Positions 1 through 5,503 of a DNA stretch of 10,501 bases are shown here, piece after piece. Location: NCBI GenBank assembly GCA_021153185.1, contig JAGKTY010000056.1, positions 1 through 10,501 of the forward strand. The letters are read 5' to 3'. Source of the stretch: Lachnospiraceae bacterium. GTDB taxonomy: Bacteria > Bacillota > Clostridia > Lachnospirales > Lachnospiraceae. Below the pieces are notes generated by a model. That model was given only the letters and a program-made list of their open reading frames with translations, was not told the origin of the DNA and searched no databases. The stretch's first letter is position 1, and each line of letters opens with the position of its first letter. A program made the position numbers and the translations under genes.

Positions 1-2
1 GC

Positions 3-674
3 AATCTTGCCTACCCTGAAACAGATAAGCTGATACGCATGAGCGAGATGTTTCAATGTTCCTTAGACTATCTACTTAAAGACGACGAAGAAATGGCCAG
101 TGATCAGCAGACTGACTTGGGACTTCCATTCTTTAGAAAGCGTTTGCAGGAGAGAAAGAGCGAAAAGACCGTGATGGGTATGCCTTTGTGGCACATTGCC
201 CGAAACGCCAAAGGTTTTGTCGCCGTGGGACTGAACGCTCGTGGCGTGATTGCCATCGGTCTGAAAGCACAAGGTGTTGTATCCCTTGGAATGTTATCCA
301 TCGGAGTGTTTTCCTTTGGTATGCTTTCTATCGGACTGCTTGCCATTGGGTTGTTTGCGATGGGTGTTCTCTCAGCAGGCTGCTTCGCCCTCGGGATCCT
401 GACGGCGGGAGCGATTAGTTTGGGCGTTATTTCCATTGGGGCAATCGCTACCGGTGAATTTTCCGTTGGAGCGTTAGCGATTGGGAAATACTTCGCTCTC
501 GGTGATAACGCCAGAGCGATGGTAGCCATAGGCGATACGGAAGCTGCCGGAAGCGTGTTTCAGAAAATAGGAGAGCTTTCCGCACAGGACATTGCTGACG
601 TAAAGCAATCGCTTGATACAGTTGTTCCAGCCTATTTTTCGTGGGCGAAAGAACTAATCAAACTGTTCTTATAA
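3..674 (+). CDS. XRE-type regulator with glycine-pentad repeat domain, 5'-truncated by window edge
   Basis: The frame is open from base 3, so the gene starts before the window; the Met at 39 is internal. The first visible residues (NLAYPETDKLIRMSEMFQCS, then LDYLLKDD) match the end of a Cro/C1 (XRE) helix-turn-helix domain, where 'P-D-KLI-LSE-F-VSLDYLL' is the usual closing helix. A polar linker of about 35 residues follows. From about nt 207 to 525 comes a run of roughly 20 five-residue units ending in Gly, pattern hydrophobic-x-A/S-I/L-G (for example VIAIG, MLSIG, LLAIG, AISLG). The tail (about 45 residues) is polar and ends in an amphipathic helix. I infer DNA binding at the N-terminus and a beta-solenoid or membrane-associated sensor built from the repeats. 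The target is unknown. GC content looks clearly higher than in the genes that follow. The CPBP gene at 705 is 30 nt downstream and is probably cotranscribed. Confidence 0.8.
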   Translation, partial: NLAYPETDKLIRMSEMFQCSLDYLLKDDEEMASDQQTDLGLPFFRKRLQERKSEKTVMGMPLWHIARNAKGFVAVGLNARGVIAIGLKAQGVVSLGMLSIGVFSFGMLSIGLLAIGLFAMGVLSAGCFALGILTAGAISLGVISIGAIATGEFSVGALAIGKYFALGDNARAMVAIGDTEAAGSVFQKIGELSAQDIADVKQSLDTVVPAYFSWAKELIKLFL

Positions 675-704
675 GCCAAGCGAATGTAAATGGAGGAACA
701 AACT

Positions 705-1358
705 ATGTGGAGAAACAAAGAAAAAAGGAATCAGTTATTTATATTATTGCTCTTTACCTTTGTGCTAATATTGCTCACATTTTCTTTTAAACTAATTTTT
801 ATTATAAATGCAACCGGAATACGAATGACCGTAAATTGCTTTGTCTATCTGCTTCTTGGCTTTGTGGCGTTCCTGTTTATTAAATTATCCAAACTTAAAT
901 CGGATTATGGATTTAAGAACAGAAAGGCTTATTTAATCGGTATATTACTTGCTATAGGGCTTGAACTGATAATCGGCGTGTTCCCTGCATTAATGGGGTT
1001 TTCTTTAATCGGAGAACATCGTGATTTTGCATTGTGGTATTTAATCGGTCGATTTTTCTATTATGTTTTAATTGTAGGACCGGTTGAGGAACTAATATTT
1101 CGAGTATATATTCAAGATACAATCATTGAATTGTTGCCGAAAAATAAATGGCTCGGTGTGGTATTAGCTTCAATGCTGTTCGGCTTTTGGCATATTATCA
1201 ACGGAAATTTGATACAAGTTTTGTTTGCGACGCTGCTTGGATTAGCATTCGGTTTTACAAAATACAGCATTAAGAATTGCAAATATGTCGGAGTCGCAGT
1301 ATCTCACGGTTTATACGATTTTCTAAATGTTGTAACTACAATACTTGTTGTTAAATAG
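705..1358 (+). CDS. CPBP family intramembrane metalloprotease (Abi/CAAX-like)
   Basis: 217-aa polytopic membrane protein. The family motifs are present: EELIFR (E128, E129, R133), then FGFWH with H163, then SHGLYDFLN with H201. These are the Glu and His residues that bind the catalytic metal inside the membrane in Rce1/CPBP enzymes. Hydrophobic segments alternate along the whole chain. ATG 705 is chosen because GGAGG at 692-696 lies 8 nt upstream; the in-frame ATG at 690 would overlap that site and has no ribosome site of its own. In Firmicutes, family members process prenylated or peptide substrates, or give immunity to self-made bacteriocins; no bacteriocin gene is visible here. The gene follows the XRE regulator by 30 nt and may be its partner or target. 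Confidence 0.88.
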   Translation: MWRNKEKRNQLFILLLFTFVLILLTFSFKLIFIINATGIRMTVNCFVYLLLGFVAFLFIKLSKLKSDYGFKNRKAYLIGILLAIGLELIIGVFPALMGFSLIGEHRDFALWYLIGRFFYYVLIVGPVEELIFRVYIQDTIIELLPKNKWLGVVLASMLFGFWHIINGNLIQVLFATLLGLAFGFTKYSIKNCKYVGVAVSHGLYDFLNVVTTILVVK

Positions 1359-1714
1359 AGAAATTGTACCTTGGAAGAAATCCGAGGATTATCTATAGAT
1401 TCGTTGCAAAAGAAGTCAGTGCAACAAATCTTCAGTTTGACGGGATTTTGGATGAAATAAAATCGTTGTTTGTCGAATAAAAAGATAATCGTGCCACAAG
1501 GCTTGATTATAAATGCAAAGATAAAAACGCAACGTGCATTGAAAAATGTGCTAGAGCTGGTAGGTAGTCCAGCCGTCCTATTTCAAATAGGGTAAGTAAC
1601 CTGCCCCTCCGGGTTGTCCATTCTTTGATATGCAGCACGGGATTGTACACGCCTATGTTATTTTTGGAACAATGAAAGAGACACAGGTAAGTATTTCCCA
1701 TTTTATGAATTTCA
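1359..1714. other. Intergenic stretch with no convincing gene; possible fragment and small palindromes
   Basis: No full gene is visible. On the plus strand, 1379-1480 reads as a plausible C-terminal tail (ending FDGILDEIKSLFVE then stop) with no start or upstream domain; it may be a gene remnant of unknown family. 1550-1600 is rich in short inverted repeats: GCTGG/CCAGC around an 8-nt loop (1556-1573) and the 15-bp palindrome CCTATTTCAAATAGG (1577-1591). A 64-codon minus-strand frame at 1507-1701 has no recognisable domain and no clear ribosome site. The stretch ends where IS66 homology begins. Confidence 0.4.
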
Positions 1715-1885
1715 TTAATAATAATGAATGTTTTTGTTCAGCTGCTCTTTCAGTTCCTGGATAGTCTGATTAAGCTGTGCAATCAACTGAGTCTGTGCAT
1801 TGATTGTTGCATTCAAAGAATCTACAGTTGATGTTAATGTATTGACTTGCTGTAATAGATGTTCATTCATTTCATCTTTTGTCAA
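1715..1885 (-). pseudogene. IS66-family transposase (TnpC) N-terminal remnant
   Basis: The minus strand has TTG at 1885 preceded by an AAGGTGG ribosome site, and an in-frame ATG at 1870. It encodes a 51-56 residue coiled-coil-like peptide ending IQELKEQLNKNIHYY then stop at 1715-1717. IS66 TnpC proteins begin with such a leucine- and glutamine-rich coiled coil followed by 'LKEQLNKNS-NSSKPPSSDG'. Homology holds through LNKN and then breaks near nt 1728, so the remaining roughly 400-450 residues, with the zinc-binding and DDE domains, are missing. No tnpA or tnpB is seen, and I found no recognisable IS66 terminal repeat nearby. It cannot be functional. The identification rests on the N-terminal pattern alone. 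Confidence 0.6.
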
Positions 1886-2220
1886 TCAGACCACCTTCTT
1901 TCGCTAAAATTTGATACTTCTATTTTAACGGAAAAAGAGAAAAAAGGCGAATTACAACATTTTGCCCTTTCGTCAAAATGACTGTGGATAAGATGTCTGA
2001 TACAAAGTGCAGATGCTGATAAATCCAGTATGAAATCCACAAAAAGCAGGATATCAGACAATCATCAGGGCTGCCGGATTATCGTAATCCACAATCAAAA
2101 AGGATTAAGAAGATACTTATAAAAAGTTATCCACTTTTTGTAGTGCAACAATGTCAAAACAGAAATTTTATTTTCTCTGTTTTGACTAAAAAAATCAAAG
2201 TACTCTAATGGGGTGCTGAA
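1886..2220. other. Non-coding stretch with DnaA-box-like words and inverted repeats
   Basis: No gene is supported. The stretch holds TGTGGATAA at 1983-1991 (reverse complement TTATCCACA, the consensus DnaA box), AAATCCACA at 2033-2041 (2 mismatches), TAATCCACA at 2085-2093 (1 mismatch) and TTATCCACT at 2127-2135 (1 mismatch). A 9-bp inverted repeat TGTCTGATA/TATCAGACA lies at 1994-2002 and 2052-2060. A 6-bp arm palindrome GGATTA-TCG-TAATCC is at 2076-2090. It might be part of an old plasmid or element origin, or the outer part of the IS66 remnant. Chance is a real alternative in such AT-rich DNA. Confidence 0.35.
2153..2186. repeat. Inverted repeat, 11-bp perfect arms
   Basis: GTCAAAACAGA (2153-2163) and its exact reverse complement TCTGTTTTGAC (2176-2186) flank a 12-nt AT-only-but-one spacer. 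No T-run follows on either strand in the terminator position (on the plus strand the next bases are TAAAAAAATC), so it is not a standard intrinsic terminator. It could be a protein-binding dyad or the end of a lost element. Confidence 0.6.
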
Positions 2221-2287
2221 TAGTTACTAATGAATAAACAAAAGGGTATTAGAATAAACAGACTTGGCTATGTAAACCGGAAGATAA

Positions 2288-2533
2288 TCGTACAACTTTC
2301 AGTTAAAAGAATTGATTGCCAAGTTAAACAAGAAACTGGTAGGTCATTACAGATACTATGGTGTTTCGCATAACATGAATAAATTGAGCTCGTTTCTACA
2401 TTATGTGCAATGATACTTATTTAAAGTGTTAAACCGTAGAAGTCACAAGAAAAGCTATCTGTGGAATGGATATATAGATATGCTAAAAGTATATCCGTCG
2501 GCGCAACCAAAGATTTATGTTAGGTTATTTTAG
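2288..2533 (+). pseudogene. Group II intron maturase/reverse transcriptase, C-terminal remnant with internal stop
   Basis: The frame 2288-2533 reads LKELIAKLNKKLVGHYRYYG, then VSHNMNKLSSFLHYVQ, a TGA stop at 2411-2413, then YLFKVLNRRSHKKSYLWNGY and a tail to TAG at 2531. This is the maturase (domain X) C-terminus of group II intron-encoded proteins, whose hallmark is 'LN-KLRGHYNYYGV...F...V...L-KWLNRRSQKKS--W--F'. The reverse transcriptase domain is absent: only faint, frame-shifted traces lie at about 2240-2290. With a nonsense codon and over 80 percent of the protein missing it is dead. Its position just before intron domain V is the normal arrangement. Confidence 0.8.
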
Positions 2534-2552
2534 AAGTGAATGTTATTATGAA

Positions 2553-2624
2553 AAGCCGTATGCGGGAAAGCTGCACGTACAGTTTTGTGAGGGGCTAGTG
2601 TCGTGAGGCATTAGTCTACTCGAC
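2553..2624 (+). ncRNA. Group II intron 3' end: domains V and VI (remnant)
   Basis: 2553-2585 (AAGCCGTATGCGGG..., ...GCACGTACAGTTT) matches the group II catalytic domain V pattern GAGCCGTATGCG...GCACGTACGGTTC. It keeps the AGC triad, a GAAA-type apical loop and the inner stem, but carries a C-A mismatch where G-C is expected and a weakened base of the stem. Domain VI follows: CTAGTG (2595-2600) pairs with CATTAG (2609-2614) and is flanked by GGGG and TCTACTC. The intron should end at ...CGAC near 2624, agreeing with the 3' 'AY' rule. All 5' domains are missing, so it cannot splice. Confidence 0.8.
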
Positions 2625-2811
2625 TGATGAAGATTTGAATGAATGTTACGAAATAATGTTTTTTTCAGATATTACCTTGAATAATTTTATTTGCCAACAG
2701 AGAATTCAAAAGAAATGCGGAAGAAAAGTGAGTGATGTGACTATTTTTGCACATGATATAGTGTGAAAATGGGTATCAAAAATATTATGGTTAGGATATA
2801 AGGAAATTGCT

Positions 2812-4065
2812 ATGAAAAAAATTATTATTGCAACTATGGGGTCAAGAGGAGATGTTGAACCATACATTGCGTTAGGAATAGAATTGAAAAAAATTGGGTA
2901 TGATGTGGTTATTTCCGCACCGAGAGTATATTGTAGTTTGGTGCAAAAATACAATTTGGGATATCGGGAGTTGAAGGCAGTAAATCCACAATCCATGATG
3001 AAAATTCCAGAAGTGGAAGCTCAGTTTAATAAAGGGAATATGGTTGGTGCTTTGCTTCTTCTCATGAAAAAGTCAAAAAGTGTAATAAAAGAATATTTGC
3101 AAGAAATGTATTCGAATATGGAAGGAGCGGATTTAGTAATTACAACAATGGTACCATATGGTGCAAGTGATGCTGCAGAAAAAATGAATGTGCCTATGGT
3201 TCATACTTTACTAAATCCTGCTGTTCCAACAAAAACAATTCCGTGTGTTATTATGCCTCATATTCCTAAGTGGCTGTATTCTTTTTCACATAAGTTGTTG
3301 GAAAGGGGATTTTACTTTTGCTTTAAACAGGAATTAAATCATTTGCGAAAAACACAGTGGCATTTACCTAAATTGAAAAAGCCACCATTAGAAAAGTATA
3401 GAGAAAATGGTAATGTGACTCTACTTGCCTATAGTGATGTCGTATTGCAGAAACCAAAGGATTGGAGCGAGAAGGAAGTTATAACAGGTTTTTGGCAAAT
3501 AAATAACGAAATAGAGTACGATCCTCCAAAAGAATTAGCGGATTTTTTGCATAAAGAAAATTCAAAACCATATTATATTGGTTTTGGAAGTATGCCACTT
3601 AAGAATGTTGAGCAGACGGTATTTATGATTGATAAGGCTTTAGAAATAGCAGGAGAGCGAGCTATATTGTATTTATCATATAATAATATTAAAAATATAA
3701 AACATTCGGATAGGATATATGTTGTAAAAAGTATTCCGCATAGTTGGTTGTTTCCGAGAGTAAAAGCAACTGTTATTCATGGTGGAATTGGGACATGCCG
3801 TGCAAGTTTGATAGCTGGCAAACCTGTATTAGTTATTCCGTTTATGGGAGATCAGGAATTTTGGGGGCTTCAGCTTTTTGAAAAGGGAGTAGGTCCTAAA
3901 CCTATTAAATTAAAGAAGTTGGATGCAGAACTTTTTGCCAAAAAACTTTTAGAGTTAAAATTTGATGTTTATCAGAAAAATGCAAAAGAAATTAGTAAAC
4001 AACTTTCTAGTGAAAACGGAGTGTTGGTTGCTGCAGAAAAAATTAAAGAGATACTTCGTTCATGA
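2812..4065 (+). CDS. UGT80-like GT1-family glycosyltransferase
   Basis: 417-aa GT-B-fold enzyme that should transfer a sugar from a nucleotide sugar to a lipid, sterol-like or natural-product acceptor. The N-terminal Rossmann half starts IIIATMGSRGDVEPYIALG (residues 4-22), the classic 'GSRGDV-P--ALG' of sterol/rhamnolipid-type glycosyltransferases. The C-terminal donor half holds GFGSMP, IPHSWLFPR (P309, H310), IHGGIGT (H323) and PFMGDQEFWG (D347, Q348), the donor-binding signature, ending KGVGPKPI. No signal peptide or membrane segment is evident, so it is cytosolic or peripheral. ATG 2812 is supported by AAGGA at 2800-2804. It stands after the group II intron remnant, with no convincing promoter found in 2625-2811. 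A 49-bp repeat and a CPBP gene follow. The acceptor cannot be told from sequence. Confidence 0.88.
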   Translation: MKKIIIATMGSRGDVEPYIALGIELKKIGYDVVISAPRVYCSLVQKYNLGYRELKAVNPQSMMKIPEVEAQFNKGNMVGALLLLMKKSKSVIKEYLQEMYSNMEGADLVITTMVPYGASDAAEKMNVPMVHTLLNPAVPTKTIPCVIMPHIPKWLYSFSHKLLERGFYFCFKQELNHLRKTQWHLPKLKKPPLEKYRENGNVTLLAYSDVVLQKPKDWSEKEVITGFWQINNEIEYDPPKELADFLHKENSKPYYIGFGSMPLKNVEQTVFMIDKALEIAGERAILYLSYNNIKNIKHSDRIYVVKSIPHSWLFPRVKATVIHGGIGTCRASLIAGKPVLVIPFMGDQEFWGLQLFEKGVGPKPIKLKKLDAELFAKKLLELKFDVYQKNAKEISKQLSSENGVLVAAEKIKEILRS

Positions 4066-4138
4066 TATTTGAGTGGGCTATTTGTTGCAATATCAAAAAC
4101 CATTGAAAATGATTAAGCTCTCATTTGTAATTCACACA

Positions 4139-4187
4139 AAACTTTCAGTCTTGTGGAGAGATTGAAAGCATGCATGAATTTGAATTT
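4139..4187 (+). repeat. 49-bp perfect direct repeat, copy 1
   Basis: Identical over 49 bp to 6898-6946. It contains a 27-nt hairpin, 4142-4168: arms CTTTCAGTCTT and GAGATTGAAAG pair over 11 positions (two G-T wobbles) around a GTGGA loop, followed by GCATGCATG. It lies 73 nt after the first glycosyltransferase and ends 16 nt before the second CPBP start codon, so it would be in that gene's 5' leader. Confidence 0.9.
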
Positions 4188-4203
4188 GTGAAAGAGGATA
4201 GTA

Positions 4204-4959
4204 ATGAGTAAGTTAGCTAAGGAATATTTGTTTTACACTTTTTTAATTATGATAGTATGTTGGGGAATATTTCTATGGTGCAGTGTATCAGGTATAAATA
4301 TAGAAGATAATTATCTGCTATATTTACCGTATTTATTGGGCGGGTGGTCACCGACGATTGCTTCATATGTTGTGTTAAAAAAGAATGGGAATGTTAATAG
4401 TTTTAAAGAATGGATGAAGAATGTATTTGATTTTAAGCATAGTGTAAATTCGTACTTGACGGTAGTTATTTTTGCTGTGGCATATATTCTGACACAGTGT
4501 TTGGTTTCAGGATATGAAAAAAGAACACCGTTGTATATGATTATTGTTATGATACCTATGATGATAATTGCAGGTGGATTAGAGGAAGCTGGATGGAGGT
4601 ATATTTTTCAACCAGAATTGGAGAAGAAATATTCGTATTCTGCATCATCAATTATAGTTAGTGTTGTTTGGTGGCTGTGGCACTTGCCTTTGTTTTACGT
4701 TAATAATGGAGCAGAATTAGGACTGAATTATATAGCTTATGGAGTAAATGTATTAGGATTAAGTTTTGCTTTGGCATGTATAAAGAAAAATACTGGAAGT
4801 GTATGGTTGTGTGTTCTGTTTCACAGTATTGTTAATTCGCTGACTGGAATATACAGCGTAAATGAAAATATTTTGGGTAATATTGTTGCTGCAGTAGTTT
4901 TGATTGTTTTTTCACATATTTTTGTAAGGAGCAATGCTGTTAAAAGAATTATGTACTAA
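4204..4959 (+). CDS. CPBP family intramembrane metalloprotease
   Basis: 251-aa polytopic membrane protein. Motif 1 is GGLEEAGWRYIFQ (E127, E128, R132), motif 2 is WWLWHLPLF (H160), and motif 3 is LFHSIVNS (H207), giving the full CPBP metal-binding set. The E-E-x-x-W-R form with 'GWRYI--P-L' is the version common in Abi-like proteases of Firmicutes. About 7-8 hydrophobic segments are visible. The ATG at 4204 is preceded by AGAGGA (4193-4198). It differs in sequence from the CPBP protein at 705, so it is not a recent duplicate. It lies between two glycosyltransferases, 138 nt after the first; a terminator at 5150-5181 closes the unit. Processing of a peptide or lipid-linked substrate, or immunity, is possible; the substrate is unknown. 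Confidence 0.9.
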   Translation: MSKLAKEYLFYTFLIMIVCWGIFLWCSVSGINIEDNYLLYLPYLLGGWSPTIASYVVLKKNGNVNSFKEWMKNVFDFKHSVNSYLTVVIFAVAYILTQCLVSGYEKRTPLYMIIVMIPMMIIAGGLEEAGWRYIFQPELEKKYSYSASSIIVSVVWWLWHLPLFYVNNGAELGLNYIAYGVNVLGLSFALACIKKNTGSVWLCVLFHSIVNSLTGIYSVNENILGNIVAAVVLIVFSHIFVRSNAVKRIMY

Positions 4960-5149
4960 TGCTTTTTAGTATTCTGTTATATTTGGTATCTTGCAAAAGA
5001 TATGTCTCTTAATATTGCTTGACAAGTATATCAACATTATGGATGCGAATTATATAATCAAACATTGGCAAGTAATGGTGTCACACGATATAACTTAGTG
5101 TGGACGAGTGATAAGTAGAATTTGAATTTTTGCATTTGTATATTAAATG

Positions 5150-5181
5150 GAGGATGTGTGAAATTGCACATCTTCTTTTTT
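5150..5181 (+). terminator. Rho-independent terminator
   Basis: GAGGATGTG (5150-5158) pairs with CACATCTTC (5167-5175) through an 8-nt loop with one G-T wobble, directly followed by six T (5176-5181). It would end the transcript from the CPBP gene just before the promoter of the abrB-like operon. The stretch 4960-5149 otherwise holds only a 6-bp hairpin at 4987-5002 and no gene. Confidence 0.82.
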
Positions 5182-5185
5182 AATC

Positions 5186-5214
5186 TTGACAAATCTAATA
5201 ATTACAAGTATGAT
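5186..5214 (+). promoter_or_regulatory. Sigma-A promoter of the AbrB-glycosyltransferase operon
   Basis: TTGACA at 5186-5191, a 17-nt spacer, then TATGAT at 5209-5214: a perfect -35 box and a 5/6 -10 box at ideal spacing. Transcription would start near 5221, about 40 nt before the ATG at 5260. It begins 4 bases after the terminator T-run. Confidence 0.85.
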
Positions 5215-5233
5215 TTGTATAACAAAACATACT
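5207..5233. promoter_or_regulatory. 27-bp imperfect dyad over the -10 box and start site (likely operator)
   Basis: AGTATGATTTGTA (5207-5219) and AACAAAACATACT (5221-5233) are reverse complements at 11 of 13 positions around a single central T. The left arm covers the -10 box and the right arm covers the expected start site, so a bound protein would block the promoter. The AbrB-like product encoded 26 nt downstream is the obvious candidate, which is inference. Confidence 0.65.
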
Positions 5234-5259
5234 ATATGTCGTGAAGAGGATTAAAAAAT

Positions 5260-5469
5260 ATGAATGAATTAAATGGTAAATATGCATGGACGGTAACAGT
5301 GGGTGAGAAAGGACAATTTGTCATTCCCAAACAAGCCAGAGAACTTTTTAACATTAAGCCTGGTGATACATTAATTCTTTTAGGAGATATAGAAAAAGGA
5401 ATTGCAATTCCACCAAAATCTTCTTTTGGAGATTGGATGGCTAGGGCTTTTGGTGAAGAAAATAAATAG
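5260..5469 (+). CDS. AbrB/MazE/SpoVT-type DNA-binding regulator
   Basis: 69-aa protein. Residues about 9-52 form the swapped-hairpin fold: WTVTVGEKGQFVIPKQARE, then LFNIKPGDTLILLGD, matching the family rule 'V--KGQ--IPK--R---I--GD-L'. Such proteins dimerise and bind AT-rich dyads. The last 15 residues (FGDWMARAFGEENK) are a short amphipathic tail in place of the longer C-terminal domain of true AbrB. ATG 5260 follows AAGAGGA (5244-5250). The strong promoter and the dyad just upstream suggest negative autoregulation. The glycosyltransferase starts 34 nt after the stop, so the two form an operon. A MazE-like antitoxin role is less likely because the next gene is an enzyme, not a toxin. Confidence 0.88.
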   Translation: MNELNGKYAWTVTVGEKGQFVIPKQARELFNIKPGDTLILLGDIEKGIAIPPKSSFGDWMARAFGEENK

Positions 5470-5503
5470 ATACAAATTAGACAATAAGAAAGCGAGATGC
5501 ACT

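Noticed and set aside
104..529. 141-codon minus-strand frame opposite the pentad-repeat region
   Set aside because: Its Pro-rich repeat (xxTPxxxxP) is the mirror of the glycine pentads; it is a shadow of the real gene.
690..704. Upstream ATG at 690 as the start of the first CPBP protein
   Set aside because: The GGAGG at 692-696 would lie inside the coding sequence; it is correctly spaced for ATG 705.
1507..1701. 64-codon minus-strand frame
   Set aside because: No ribosome site or family resemblance; probably chance in non-coding DNA.
2626..2766. 46-codon open frame just after the intron end (DEDLNECYEIMFF... to TGA)
   Set aside because: It might be an exon remnant, but no start, domain or homologue is recognisable.
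5019..5058. TTGACA at 5019-5024 with TATAAT at 5053-5058 as a promoter
   Set aside because: The spacing is 28 nt, far from the required 16-18; it also lies upstream of the terminator.
5402..5503. N-terminal extension of the MGT glycosyltransferase from ATG 5402
   Set aside because: It overlaps the abrB-like gene in another frame and precedes the conserved family start MKNIMFFCIPAHGH.
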